DNA of 64,000 nucleotides, taken from JALZAI01 sp038207565. GTDB lineage: Bacteria; Actinomycetota; Actinomycetes; Mycobacteriales; Jatrophihabitantaceae. Position numbers and translations under genes: made by a program. The stretch spans positions 21,075 through 85,074 of the forward strand of contig JBBQZQ010000015.1 of the NCBI GenBank assembly GCA_038207565.1, in the 5' to 3' direction. The notes below the pieces were generated by a model that saw only the letters and a program-made list of their open reading frames with translations, was not told where the DNA came from and did no database searches. Numbering within the stretch: position 1 is the first letter of the stretch; each line of letters starts with the position of its first letter. This document shows positions 16,876 through 25,964 of the stretch, piece by piece.

Positions 16876-17801
16876 TGCTGCTTCGCTCCGATCCACAGGA
16901 TCGCGACCATCAGCACGCCTACTCCGGCCACCCACAGGACAATCGCCTCGGATACCGGGCCGATGCGGTCGACGCCGCTGCCGCCCGGGTCGCTGGACGC
17001 CTTCAGGGTCTGGATGTAGGCGATGATCGCCTTCTTCTGCACGGGGGTGATCTGGTTGTCGCTGAACACCGGCATGCTCTCGGGCCCGCTCTGCATCGCC
17101 GTGTAGATCTGCAGGTTGTTCGAGAGGTTCAGGCTCGGCGCCTCTTTGCCGCCCGACAGCGGCGCGCCCTTGAAGGTCGTGCCGTGGCAGGAAGCGCAGT
17201 TCAGCCGGAACAGCACGCCGCCCTCGGAGATCCGCGCGGCGCTGCCCCGGACGTTCCCGGTCGGGATGCGGGGGCCGCCACCGACTGACTGGATGTAGGC
17301 GGCGAGCGCCCGGGTCTCCGCGTCGTCGTATTTCGCGGTTTTGCGGTACGCCTCGGGGCCTTGTTGGGCCAGTGGCATGCGCCCGGTGCCGACCTGGAAG
17401 TAGGTGGCCGCGCCGCCGACGCCGATCAGCGCCGGACCGCGGTTCTGCACGCCCTCGAGGTTCGCGCCGTGGCAGGTGATGCAGCTGACCTCGTAGAGCT
17501 GTTTGCCCATGGCGGATTGCTGTGCCACGTCGACCTGGTCCGCCGCGCCGGAGGTGCTGGCGAATGCCGCATAGGCGCCACCCATCGACGCCAGGGCGCC
17601 GGCAAGGACGGCACCGGCCGCCAGGCGGCGCTTGATGCCGGCTCGCGCGGACCTCGGCTTGCCCGCGCCGGTGGACGTGCCCGAGCGCGCCACGGTGCGG
17701 ACGTCCGCGTCGACGCCCGTGGCCGACACTGCAGGTTCGAAACCGAGCTCGGTGTCCAGCCCGGGATCGACCGCGGTGTCGATGTCGTTCTCCTCGGTCA
17801 C
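16872..17801 (-). CDS. qcrC: Menaquinol-cytochrome c reductase dihaem cytochrome c subunit
   Basis: 309 aa. Two haem-binding motifs, CITCH and CASCH, show the dihaem cytochrome cc that replaces both c1 and soluble c in actinobacteria and passes electrons directly to CtaC. An N-terminal signal-anchor (about 60-85) and a C-terminal helix (VLWVAGVGVLMVAILW) tether it. The GTG start at 17799-17801 is chosen because AAGGGA lies five bases upstream; the open frame continues into ctaE without homology. Confidence 0.96.
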   Translation of the reverse strand: MTEENDIDTAVDPGLDTELGFEPAVSATGVDADVRTVARSGTSTGAGKPRSARAGIKRRLAAGAVLAGALASMGGAYAAFASTSGAADQVDVAQQSAMGKQLYEVSCITCHGANLEGVQNRGPALIGVGGAATYFQVGTGRMPLAQQGPEAYRKTAKYDDAETRALAAYIQSVGGGPRIPTGNVRGSAARISEGGVLFRLNCASCHGTTFKGAPLSGGKEAPSLNLSNNLQIYTAMQSGPESMPVFSDNQITPVQKKAIIAYIQTLKASSDPGGSGVDRIGPVSEAIVLWVAGVGVLMVAILWIGAKQQ

Positions 17802-17811
17802 GAGCGTCCCT

Positions 17812-18456
17812 TCATCGAATGATGTAGATGACGGCGAACAGTCCGATCCAGACCACGTCGACAAAGTGCCAGTAGTAGGACACCACGATCGCCGCCGTTG
17901 CCTGCGCGGGAGTGAACTTGCCCAAGGTCGTTCGGGCCAGGAAGAGGATGAAGGCGATGAGGCCGCCGATGACGTGCAGTCCGTGGAAGCCGGTCGTCAG
18001 GTAGAACACCGAGCCGTAGCCGCTACGCGCGATGGTGTTGCCGTTGCTGACCTGGGTGCGGTACTCGTAGGCCTGCCCCAGCACGAACACCAGGCCCATG
18101 AAGAAGGTCAGGACGAACCAGCGGCGCAGCTTGAACACGTCCCCCTTCTCCGCAGCGAACACGCCCCACTGGCAGGTGAAGCTCGAGGCCACCAGGATCA
18201 CGGTGAACGGCGTCGCGTAGACGAGGTTGAGCTCGATCTGCTTGCCGGCGTTCACGAGGCCGTCGGTGGGAAGTGTCATGGGCCAGTCGCCCGGGTGCAC
18301 CGAGCGCATCGTGAAGTACATCGCGAACAGCCCCGCGAAGAACATCAGCTCGCTCGAGAGCCAAACGATGGTCCCCACGCTCACGATGTTCGGTCGCGTG
18401 AGCGAGTGCACCCTGCTTGACTCGAAAGTCGGTGCCGCGGCAGTCGAGGTCACCAC
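17812..18456 (-). CDS. ctaE: Cytochrome c oxidase subunit III
   Basis: 214 aa, five predicted membrane helices. FFAGLFAMYF, GFHGLHVIGG and YYWHFVDVVWIGLF are the usual subunit III segments. Two consecutive GTG codons could start translation. First gene of the ctaE-qcrC-qcrA-qcrB operon. Confidence 0.96.
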   Translation of the reverse strand: MVTSTAAAPTFESSRVHSLTRPNIVSVGTIVWLSSELMFFAGLFAMYFTMRSVHPGDWPMTLPTDGLVNAGKQIELNLVYATPFTVILVASSFTCQWGVFAAEKGDVFKLRRWFVLTFFMGLVFVLGQAYEYRTQVSNGNTIARSGYGSVFYLTTGFHGLHVIGGLIAFILFLARTTLGKFTPAQATAAIVVSYYWHFVDVVWIGLFAVIYIIR

Positions 18457-18678
18457 AGCATTATGTCCTGTCTAAGAAAGGTGATCGCGGCGGGGTAGGG
18501 GGTTCTGCGACGCCGTGTTGCGGCCCTGCGGAACGAGGCGACAGACGGGTTTTGCGCAGGCTCGACACGCCCGGTTGTCCAGCGGCGGATGCGCTTGCCA
18601 GGACAGCTGGTCGCCGGGGCGCTTCGCCGGGTGCTCTGCCGCGTTCGTGCGTTTCGGGCGCGCCGATACGATCAGCGC

Positions 18679-19098
18679 ATGACGCAGAGTGCGCAGGGCG
18701 CGACGGTGCTCGTCTACAGCAATTCCGCCGAGCTCCGCGCCCGCGTACGCACCGCCGTCGGGCGGCGTCCGGCGCCCGACACCGGGCGCATCGAATGGGT
18801 CGAGTGCGCCACGACCGCCGAGGTCATTGCACAGCTGGACGAGGGTGGTCTCGACGTGGCGATTCTCGACGGTGAGGCGCAGCCCACCGGCGGGATGGGT
18901 CTGGCTCGCCAGTTCAAGTACGAGATCGACGACTGCCCGCCCATCGTGGTGCTCATCGCCCGTCCGCAGGACGGTTGGCTGGCCAGCTGGTCGCTCGCGG
19001 ATTCGGTGATCCACATGCCCCTCGACCCCATCGAGGCCGCAGAGGTGGTGGCCGGACAGATCCGACGCCGCAACAGCGGCATCCCTGTTGTCAGGTAA
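18679..19098 (+). CDS. Response-regulator receiver-like protein without output domain
   Basis: 139 aa. A single alpha/beta domain with the pattern of a receiver: TVLVYSNSAELR, then DVAILDGEAQPTGGMGLARQ where the Asp at about residue 64 is in the phosphoacceptor strand, and PPIVVLIARP. It has no DNA-binding domain. It lies between divergent ctaE and trpD, four bases before trpD, a position conserved in several actinobacteria as far as I recall. Partner and function are unknown; whether it is phosphorylated is uncertain because the acidic pocket is not clearly complete. Confidence 0.7.
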   Translation: MTQSAQGATVLVYSNSAELRARVRTAVGRRPAPDTGRIEWVECATTAEVIAQLDEGGLDVAILDGEAQPTGGMGLARQFKYEIDDCPPIVVLIARPQDGWLASWSLADSVIHMPLDPIEAAEVVAGQIRRRNSGIPVVR

Positions 19099-19101
19099 GC
19101 G

Positions 19102-20154
19102 GTGACGGTACCCGCTTCGCAACGGTCCTGGCCGGCGCTGCTCGCCACGTTGATGAGCGGAACGGCATTGCTCAGCGACGACACGGCGTGGGCGATGGAC
19201 GAGATCATGTCGGGCAACGCGACGCCGGCTCAACTCGCCGCGTTCGCCGTCCTGCTGCGGGCCAAGGGCGAGACACCTGACGAGCTCGCCGGACTGGTGC
19301 GGGCGATGCTCGCCCACGCGACTGCACTGCACGTGCCGGGTCGCGCCGTGGACGTCGTGGGAACCGGCGCCGACCGTGCGCACACCGTGAACATCTCGAC
19401 CATGGCCGCCCTGGTGGTTGCGGGGTCGGGACGTCCGGTGGTCAAGCACGGCAACCGGGCCGCGTCCTCCTCCTGCGGGGCGGCGGACGTACTCGAGCAG
19501 CTGGGGGTCGTCATCGACCTGCCCGCCGACGGGGTCGCCGCGAGCGTGGCCGAGATCGGGATCGGGTTCTGCTTCGCACCGGTGTTCCACCCGGGGATGC
19601 GCCACGCCGGAGTTCCGCGCCGCGAACTCGGTGTCCCCACGCCGTTCAACTTCCTCGGCCCGCTGACCAATCCGGCGCACGTGACGTCCGCGGCGATCGG
19701 ATGTGCCGACCGTCGAATGGCCCCGGTCATGGCCGCCGTGCTGGCCGAGCGGGGCGACTCGGCACTGGTCTTTCGCGGCGACGACGGGCTCGACGAGCTG
19801 ACCACGACCACCACCTCGAGCGTGTGGGCGGTGTCCGGCGGCGCGGTGCGGGAGTTGTCCTTGGATCCACGCAGCCTCGGCATCGAGCCGGTGCCGCCGG
19901 CGGCGTTGCGGGGCGGCGATCCGGCGCACAACGCCGCCGTCGTGCGCGACGTCCTGGATGGCGGCGGTGCAGGCGTTCGAGATGCCGTCCTGCTCAACGC
20001 TGCCGCCGCGATCGCGGCGTATGACGGCCTGCTCGCCGGTCCCGTCGACGAGGCGATCGCGGCCAGCCTGCACGAAGCCGCGCAGGCCGTGGACAGTGGG
20101 TCCGCAGCCGCCGTGCTGCGGCGCTGGATCGAGGCGGGCCGGCGCACGCACTGA
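19102..20154 (+). CDS. trpD: Anthranilate phosphoribosyltransferase
   Basis: 350 aa. Transfers phosphoribose from PRPP to anthranilate in tryptophan synthesis. Motifs: DVVGTGADRAHTVNIST, VVKHGNRAASS, FHPGMRHAGVPRRELGVPT and FNFLGPLTNPA. In this copy the usual GTGGD is GTGADR, so the loop differs at one Gly and the Asp follows directly. It is an isolated trp gene next to respiratory genes, as in mycobacteria. GTG start three bases after the preceding stop. Confidence 0.93.
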   Translation: MTVPASQRSWPALLATLMSGTALLSDDTAWAMDEIMSGNATPAQLAAFAVLLRAKGETPDELAGLVRAMLAHATALHVPGRAVDVVGTGADRAHTVNISTMAALVVAGSGRPVVKHGNRAASSSCGAADVLEQLGVVIDLPADGVAASVAEIGIGFCFAPVFHPGMRHAGVPRRELGVPTPFNFLGPLTNPAHVTSAAIGCADRRMAPVMAAVLAERGDSALVFRGDDGLDELTTTTTSSVWAVSGGAVRELSLDPRSLGIEPVPPAALRGGDPAHNAAVVRDVLDGGGAGVRDAVLLNAAAAIAAYDGLLAGPVDEAIAASLHEAAQAVDSGSAAAVLRRWIEAGRRTH

Positions 20155-20179
20155 CCTCGGCCGCGCGGATACTGGACCG

Positions 20180-21337
20180 GTGAGCTTCGCGCGTCCGCCT
20201 CGCCTGGCCGTACTGGCCTGGGCGGTGGCCGCCGCCATCGTGGGCGCGCTCGGCGTGAGCGTCTGGCATTACCTGTCGGGCGGGCCGTCCGGGATGGCCG
20301 CCATGCACGGCCACGAGACTGCGGACGCGCTGACGCGGGCGGGCGGTGATCCGTTCGGACCGCTGTTGGGGGCCGCGGTGCTGACGAAGTGGCAGCTCGA
20401 CGTAGTGGCGCTGGCTTTGCTCGTGCTCGTTGCCGCGGCCTATCTCACCGGGGTCGCGCTTGTCCCCGTGCGCTCGCCCGGGCAGCGGTGGCCGATCGTG
20501 CGCACCGCGGCCTTCCTCGGCGGGCTTGGCGTCGCCGGGTACGCGACCTGCGGGGCGATCGGGGTCTACGACCAGGTGCTCTTCACCGCGCACATGGCAG
20601 GTCACCTTGCCCTCGTGATGGTGGCGCCGGCGCTGCTCGTCGCCGGCCACCCGCTCACGCTGCTGCTGGCCGCTTCCCCCGAGCGCAGGCGGGGGACGGT
20701 CACGCGCCTGGTCACCGGACGGGTGCTGTCCCTGCTGACGGCGCCGCCCGTGGCGCTCGCGTCCTACGCGGTCGTGATCGTCGGCAGTCATCTCACCGGC
20801 CTGATGGACGTCGTCATGCGCAATACCTGGGCCGGCCAGGTGGAGCACCTGGTCTACCTGTTGGCCGGCGTGCAGTTCTTCTCCCTCGTCGTGGGCGAGG
20901 AGCCCGTCCGCTGGCGCCTCGGCGCGCCGGCGCGATGGTTGCTGCTGGCGGTGGCGATGGCGGTCGACACATTCACCGGCATCGTCCTGCTGCAGGGCAC
21001 GCACGTCGTGACGATGGTCGCCGATCCGGGCGTCGCGGTGCATCCGCTCTCGGACACCCGCACCGGCGGGGCCATCATGTGGATCGCCGGTGACGCGATC
21101 ATGGCGGCGATCATGATCGCCCTGGTCGTCGGCTGGCTTCGCCGCGTCGGCACCGACCGCGCCGACCGCAAGGGTTGGCTGGAGCAGGCGCGCGTGGCGA
21201 CGTTCACCGAGCGCACCGCCGCACACCGCGCTTCAGTCGGTGCAGTCGACCGCGCAGACGTGGACACCTTCGACGAGGACGAGGACGCGCGCGATTCCTA
21301 CAACGCGTGGCTCGCGAACCTGCAACACCGTTCGTGA
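20180..21337 (+). CDS. ctaG: Cytochrome c oxidase assembly protein, CtaG (caa3) type
   Basis: 385 aa polytopic membrane protein. After one N-terminal helix and a short outside loop, about seven helices carry the pattern of the Caa3_CtaG family: GVYDQVLFTAHMAGHL, LALVMVAPALLVAGHPLTLLL, EHLVYLLAGVQFF. It probably aids copper insertion or assembly of the oxidase encoded nearby. The C-terminal about 70 residues are charged and cytoplasmic. The GTG start lies 25 bases after trpD. Confidence 0.85.
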   Translation: MSFARPPRLAVLAWAVAAAIVGALGVSVWHYLSGGPSGMAAMHGHETADALTRAGGDPFGPLLGAAVLTKWQLDVVALALLVLVAAAYLTGVALVPVRSPGQRWPIVRTAAFLGGLGVAGYATCGAIGVYDQVLFTAHMAGHLALVMVAPALLVAGHPLTLLLAASPERRRGTVTRLVTGRVLSLLTAPPVALASYAVVIVGSHLTGLMDVVMRNTWAGQVEHLVYLLAGVQFFSLVVGEEPVRWRLGAPARWLLLAVAMAVDTFTGIVLLQGTHVVTMVADPGVAVHPLSDTRTGGAIMWIAGDAIMAAIMIALVVGWLRRVGTDRADRKGWLEQARVATFTERTAAHRASVGAVDRADVDTFDEDEDARDSYNAWLANLQHRS

Positions 21338-21352
21338 CGGCTCCGGCACGGC

Positions 21353-21634
21353 TCAGCCGTCGAGGCCGATCGAGAACGTCTGCTCGAGATCGTGGCGGGA
21401 GTAGGCGCGGAAGGCGATGTGGGTGTCGGTGTGCAGCACGCCGTCGACCTTCGACAGCCGCCCGGCGATGACCTCGGCGATCTGGTCGAATTCGCGAACC
21501 CGGACGATCGCGATGAGGTCGACGTCCCCGGCGACAGAGTAGACCTCGCTCACGCCGTCGACGCCCGCGATCTGCTCGGCCACTTCGGGAATGTGGTCCG
21601 ACTCCACCGACACCATGACGATCGCTGTGATCAC
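21353..21634 (-). CDS. Stand-alone Lrp/AsnC ligand-binding (RAM) domain protein
   Basis: 93 aa. Only the ligand-binding half of an Lrp/AsnC regulator is present: MVSVESDHIPEVAEQIAG, VYSVAGDVDLIAIVRV and LHTDTHIAFRAYS. There is no helix-turn-helix. Such proteins often form decameric or octameric rings that sense amino acids. The GTG at 21632-21634 is chosen since upstream sequence is antisense to the DUF695-type gene. Regulated target unknown. Confidence 0.85.
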   Translation of the reverse strand: MITAIVMVSVESDHIPEVAEQIAGVDGVSEVYSVAGDVDLIAIVRVREFDQIAEVIAGRLSKVDGVLHTDTHIAFRAYSRHDLEQTFSIGLDG

Positions 21635-21683
21635 GCTGTCATCGTAAGGGCGCCTCCTGCCATAGGGGTCGTAAGGTCGGGAC

Positions 21684-22118
21684 GTGTTCGGGCGCCGAAA
21701 GTCCAAGCCCGCCGGCGCGCCGGTGTGGGCCGTCGAGCGCATCGAGCAGGCCACCGAGACGCTGACCTGCCGGATCCGCACCGATCCCGCCGTCGCCCAC
21801 GCCCGCCCGTCGCACCGGACACTGCTCTGGGTCACCGTGCCGTTCCTGGACACCCGATCGACCGGACTGCCCACTGCCGACGAGGCGGCCGGCCTCGACG
21901 AGGTCGAGGGCGAACTCGAGCGACTGGTCGGTGACCGCGGCATGCTCGTGGTGAGTGTGACCGGCGCGGATGTGCGTGAATACCTGATCTACACCGAGAA
22001 CGGCGCCTGGGTCGACGACCTGCGAAGGGAGCTGGCCGACGCCATCGCGCCGCACAGCGCGGATGTCATGGTGCAGGAGGACCGCGCATGGGCGGGGTAC
22101 CGCAAGTACGGCGGGTGA
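21684..22118 (+). CDS. DUF695-type protein
   Basis: 144 aa, GTG start. The C-terminal half (REYLIYTENGAWVDDLRREL and VQEDRAWAGYRKYGG) is typical of DUF695 proteins, in which a Tyr-rich segment ends the domain. Soluble, no signal peptide. The gene is divergent from the Lrp-type gene with 49 bases between. Function unknown. Confidence 0.65.
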   Translation: MFGRRKSKPAGAPVWAVERIEQATETLTCRIRTDPAVAHARPSHRTLLWVTVPFLDTRSTGLPTADEAAGLDEVEGELERLVGDRGMLVVSVTGADVREYLIYTENGAWVDDLRRELADAIAPHSADVMVQEDRAWAGYRKYGG

Positions 22119-22139
22119 CTGCGCCCGTCTTCGCCGCCC

Positions 22140-23894
22140 TCACGCGCTGACCCGAGCCGGGCGGGAGAGCATCGGCAGTGACCGACGTGGCGCGAACGGC
22201 GTCGCCGCCCGACGCGCGGCATCGGCGGCGAGCCAGGAGACCATGCCGCCCGCACCATAGGCAGGCATGACCCAGGGGCTGCTGGCGTGCACCAATCGGG
22301 TGCCGGGTTCCTCCAGCCAGCGCAGGATGCACTCGCTCTCCTCCGCGAGCACCGGCAGCTCGGTGCCGACGACCTCGGCGGTGGCGAGCAACGCCTCGAT
22401 GACCGCGTGGGGCGCAATCCCGCGGCGCGCCACTCCTGCCGCTGCCAGCCGCCCGCACCGGACGACCGAGATCTCCCAGCCGCCCTCGCCGTCCGGCCGC
22501 GCCGCCACGAGGTCGGCGATCGCGGACAGCGAGCGCAGCCGCTGCATCCGGGCGCACGCGCGGACGACGGTGGCGATGCGGTCGCGGACCACCGCGGCCT
22601 GCTCGAAGCGCTGCGCCTGCGACAGGTCAGCGAGCTTGTGGGTGAGCGGGTCGATGAGCGGGCGAACATCGCCCGCCCAGGCGGCAGCGACCAGCTCGAC
22701 CAGCGCGCGGTAGTGCTCGGGGCTCGACCCGCCCTCACACGGCGCCGAACAGCGGCCGATGCCCGCCAGCGCGCACGCCGCTCGTACGGCCCGCCGCAGC
22801 GAAAGGCGGTCGCTGCATTGGCGCAGGGGCACCGCGTCATGGATCGCGTCCCGCACCGCCTCGGCCTGTCGTTGCGAGCGCAGTGGGCCGAGGTAGGACG
22901 ACCCGTCCTCGCGCAGCGCGCGCACCACCGACAGCCGGGGATATGCCTCGGTCGTGAGCTTGAGCCAGACCGCGCGCTCGGGGTACTTCGAGCGCCGGTT
23001 GTAGCGCGGCTTGTAGGCGTCGATCAGGCGCAGCTCACGCACCTGCGCCTCGAGTGAGTGGGCGCACGGTATCGGGTCGACGCGATCGGCGAGCCCGACC
23101 ATCTCACCCATCCGGGTACGCGGCTCGCTGGCGACGAAATACTGCCGTACTCGCGAGCGCAGGTTCCGGCTGGTGCCGACGTAGAGGGCGACGCCCTGCT
23201 CGTCGCGGAACACGTACACGCCAGGGCCGGAGGGCAGCGCGTCGGCGAGATGGCGTTTGCGGCGCACGGCGGGCGGCACCTGCGCGGTGAACGAGCGCAG
23301 TTCGGGTAACGACTGCACCCCGATGTTGCCGAGCCGGGCGATCAGGCCGTGCAGCACGTCGACCGTGGCCCGGGCATCGGCGAGGGCTCGGTGGTTCGGT
23401 GTGGTCGCGGTGCGGAAGAACTGCGCCAGCGAGGCCAGCTTGCAGTTGGGGACCTCGTCGCGGGTCAGCACGCGGCGGGCCAGCACCGCGGTGTCGACCA
23501 CCGCGAAGGCCGGCCACGGGATCTGCAGTTCGGTAGCAGCCGCGCGCAGGAATCCGACGTCGAAGGGCGCGTTGTGCGCTACGAGCACGCTGCCGCGGGC
23601 GAATTCCAGGAACGCCGGCAGCGCGGCGGCGATCGACGGCGCAGTGGACACCATCGCGTCGGTGATGCCGGTCAGCACGCTCACGAACGGCGTGATCGGT
23701 TGACCGGGACGCACGAGCGTCTGGAACTCGCCCAGCACCGCACCGCCGCAGACCTGCACCGCGCCGATCTCGGTGATCCCGTCGGACGCCGCGGACCCAC
23801 CCGTGGTCTCGAGGTCGACCACCGTGAACGTCGTCGCCCGCAGCGGCTCGTCCAGCTCGTCGAAGCTGGACTGCACGAAGGCGGGTGTCGACAT
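22140..23894 (-). CDS. DEDDh exonuclease fused to a UvrC-like endonuclease region
   Basis: 584 aa. Residues about 20-190 are a DnaQ-type 3'-5' exonuclease with FTVVDLETTGG, VLVAHNAPFDVGFL and HRALADARATVDVL supplying the DEDDh acidic residues. Residues about 215-300 are a GIY-YIG domain (GPGVYVFRDEQGVALYVGTS), followed by UvrC-like segments including a Cys-containing CALAGIGRCSAPCEG. The RNase H-type UvrC C-terminus is absent. Homologues such as Rv2191 share this architecture; a DNA-repair role is likely but the substrate is unknown. ATG at 23892-23894 chosen as the first start before the exonuclease core; its ribosome-binding site is weak. Confidence 0.88.
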   Translation of the reverse strand: MSTPAFVQSSFDELDEPLRATTFTVVDLETTGGSAASDGITEIGAVQVCGGAVLGEFQTLVRPGQPITPFVSVLTGITDAMVSTAPSIAAALPAFLEFARGSVLVAHNAPFDVGFLRAAATELQIPWPAFAVVDTAVLARRVLTRDEVPNCKLASLAQFFRTATTPNHRALADARATVDVLHGLIARLGNIGVQSLPELRSFTAQVPPAVRRKRHLADALPSGPGVYVFRDEQGVALYVGTSRNLRSRVRQYFVASEPRTRMGEMVGLADRVDPIPCAHSLEAQVRELRLIDAYKPRYNRRSKYPERAVWLKLTTEAYPRLSVVRALREDGSSYLGPLRSQRQAEAVRDAIHDAVPLRQCSDRLSLRRAVRAACALAGIGRCSAPCEGGSSPEHYRALVELVAAAWAGDVRPLIDPLTHKLADLSQAQRFEQAAVVRDRIATVVRACARMQRLRSLSAIADLVAARPDGEGGWEISVVRCGRLAAAGVARRGIAPHAVIEALLATAEVVGTELPVLAEESECILRWLEEPGTRLVHASSPWVMPAYGAGGMVSWLAADAARRAATPFAPRRSLPMLSRPARVSA

Positions 23895-23967
23895 GGCGCT
23901 GACGGTAAGGCGGGGGTCCGACGAAAACGCGGACGACGCGCGGACGGGTCCCCGTACCCTGGCGGGC

Positions 23968-25326
23968 ATGAGCGCAGCGGACGCGCCGGGCGCGGCGGAC
24001 GCGCCGGACCCCGACCCGCCGGGCGCAGCGGCCGGCGTGGTGCTCGCGGAGCCGGTCCGGCAGCGGCTGCTCCAGCTCGCCGCCGAGGTCCTGGGGCGAC
24101 TGCAGCCCGATGAGGTGCCGGCGTCGCTGCGGGTGGTCGCGCGGTTCACCCCGGCCCGGCGCGCGCGGCGGGGCTCGGTGGCGCTCGCCGCTGCTCTCGA
24201 TGCCGACGACGGCTTCCGCAACCGGGTCGCCGAGGTCGTCGCCGAGGCCGCTGCACAACTCGTCGACGCACTGCACGCGGGCACTTCCACCGCAGCCTCG
24301 GATCCCGTTGACACGGCCGTGGTGGCGTATCTGGTCCGTCCGCAGGGGTGGCGCGAGGTGGTCGCAGACGCCTCCGCGCGCTGGACCGCCGAGCGAGCCG
24401 GCCGGGAGGCCGGCGCCGGCGCGGAGGAGTTGGCGCGAGTGCGCGATGAGGTCGCCGACCTGCGCGCGCGCGCCCGGGGAGAGGCTGCGAGGGTCCGCGC
24501 GGCGCTCGACACGGCCGGTGCCGAGATCCACGCCGAAGCTGAACAGCTGCGTCGCACACTTCGCCTACGTACGGGCGAGCTGCGAGCGGCGGAACGCGCG
24601 CGCGACGAGGCGTCGGCGCGGGTGGCTGCCGTCGAGAGGCGGGCGGCCGACGCACAGGCATCCCACGACGACGGCATCAAGGCGGTGCAGGCACGGGTCA
24701 AGGAACTCGAACGCGGGGTCGAGGGCACGCGGCGCGCTACGCGACTCGCGCGCGACCTGGACGACGCCCGCGTGCGACTGCTGCTGGACACGATGACCGG
24801 CGCAGCGGCCGGGTTGCGACGCGAGTTGGCGTTACCTGCGGGAACCCTTCGTCCCGCCGACGCGCTCGCCCTTGTGCAGGGGACGGCCGGACAGGCGGGG
24901 GATGCGAACCGCACCGCCGTCGACGTGGCCGCCCTCGACCGGCTGCTGGAACTGCCGCAGGTGCACGTCGTCGTGGACGGTTACAACGTCACCAAGACCG
25001 GCTATCCGGACCTTCCGCTGGTCGGTCAGCGTAATCGCCTCGTCACCGCTCTGGCGGCTCTGCAGGCGCGCACGGGCGTCGAGATCACCGTCGCCTTCGA
25101 CGGTTCGGCCCGCCCCCCGAGTCAGCCCCGTGCGCCGCGCGGGGTTCGGGTGCTCTTCAGCGCCGAGGACGAACTGGCCGATGACCTCATCAGGCGGCTC
25201 GTGGCAGCGGAACCGCAAGGGCGCGCCGTCGTGGTCGTCACAACGGATGCAGCGATCGTGTCGGACGTGCTCGTAGCGGGAGCCTGGACCGTCCCGTCCG
25301 TGGTGCTCGTCGCCAGGCTCGCGTGA
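23968..25326 (+). CDS. NYN-domain ribonuclease-like protein with long coiled coil
   Basis: 452 aa. The N-terminal about 140 residues are Ala/Arg-rich and helical; residues about 140-265 form a long charged coiled coil (repeated EAARVRAALDTAGAE-type heptads). The C-terminal about 165 residues are a NYN/YacP PIN-like domain: VHVVVDGYNVTKTGYP, TVAFDGSARPP and VVTTDAAIVSDV provide the acidic residues expected at a nuclease site. Probably an RNA-processing factor. Divergent from the exonuclease-UvrC gene. Confidence 0.85.
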   Translation: MSAADAPGAADAPDPDPPGAAAGVVLAEPVRQRLLQLAAEVLGRLQPDEVPASLRVVARFTPARRARRGSVALAAALDADDGFRNRVAEVVAEAAAQLVDALHAGTSTAASDPVDTAVVAYLVRPQGWREVVADASARWTAERAGREAGAGAEELARVRDEVADLRARARGEAARVRAALDTAGAEIHAEAEQLRRTLRLRTGELRAAERARDEASARVAAVERRAADAQASHDDGIKAVQARVKELERGVEGTRRATRLARDLDDARVRLLLDTMTGAAAGLRRELALPAGTLRPADALALVQGTAGQAGDANRTAVDVAALDRLLELPQVHVVVDGYNVTKTGYPDLPLVGQRNRLVTALAALQARTGVEITVAFDGSARPPSQPRAPRGVRVLFSAEDELADDLIRRLVAAEPQGRAVVVVTTDAAIVSDVLVAGAWTVPSVVLVARLA

Positions 25327-25413
25327 GCGTCGGCAACTGCCTGCGAGCCGAAATTGTCAGAGCCCCTGCCTAGCGTCGCCGGCATCGGACATTCGTTCCC
25401 GCTGGAGGCCGAC

Positions 25414-25623
25414 GTGCTCATCGACTGCAACACTTGTGCTGTTCGTGGACTGGCGTGCCACGACTGCGTCATCGGTGTGTTCCTCGACACGCCGATACCG
25501 CCGCTCGACCTCGATCTCGACGAGCGGGAGGCCATCGACAGCCTGGTCGCCGCCGGTCTCGTACCCCCTTTTCGCCTGGTCGCGCTGCCCTCACCCGAAA
25601 GTGCAGAGCGGGGCATTGCATAG
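25414..25623 (+). CDS. Small protein with two CxxC motifs
   Basis: 69 aa, starting with GTG seven bases after GGAGG. It opens LIDCNTC and continues LACHDC, giving two CxxC pairs near the N-terminus that could bind zinc or an Fe-S cluster; the rest is acidic with DLDLDE. Upstream TTG in the same frame is possible but has no ribosome-binding site. I recall similar short proteins before the NlpC/P60 gene in other actinobacteria, without an assigned function. Confidence 0.7.
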   Translation: MLIDCNTCAVRGLACHDCVIGVFLDTPIPPLDLDLDEREAIDSLVAAGLVPPFRLVALPSPESAERGIA

Positions 25624-25766
25624 CAGAACAGGGCGTTGCGTCGGCGAATGTCAAGTCCGTACGCCACATTCGGCCGGGGCGCATTGCGCCGCGGCGACCC
25701 GGCGTCGTAACCTTCCCGAGACCTTCTGGTTCCAGTGCGTCCACCCGGGCCGCCATCAGATCGTCG

Positions 25767-25939
25767 CCGCCTAATCGCTCACGCGAGTCGGGGAAAAGCA
25801 ACCAGGTTTCCCATCGCTGCGAGCCGAGGACCCATTGAGATCTGGGGTGAATCGGCGTGCGCGTCTGTCGCTTTTGAGCGCCAGCGCCTCGCCCTAGGGC
25901 TACTTCCGGCCCGAACCCGACAGCTAACTCGGTAGGCGG
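25767..25939 (+). promoter_or_regulatory. c-di-AMP (ydaO/yuaA) riboswitch
   Basis: The 341-base gap before the NlpC/P60 gene contains the ydaO core: GAGTCGGGGAA, GGGGTGAATC, CTAGGGCTACTTCCGGCC and CGAACCCGACAGCTAACTC. The closing stem is CCGCCTA (25767-25773) with TAGGCGG (25933-25939). GAGGAG for the downstream GTG follows within 15 bases. In actinobacteria this class controls cell-wall hydrolases, and it usually lowers expression when c-di-AMP is high. The 5' part of the gap (25624-25766) shows nothing I can name. Confidence 0.92.
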
Positions 25940-25964
25940 ACGAAGGAAGAGGAGTTCCGCCTCC

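Noticed and set aside
18472..20238. A 588-codon minus-strand frame over trpD
   Set aside because: Antisense to the receiver-like gene and trpD, with no recognisable domain.
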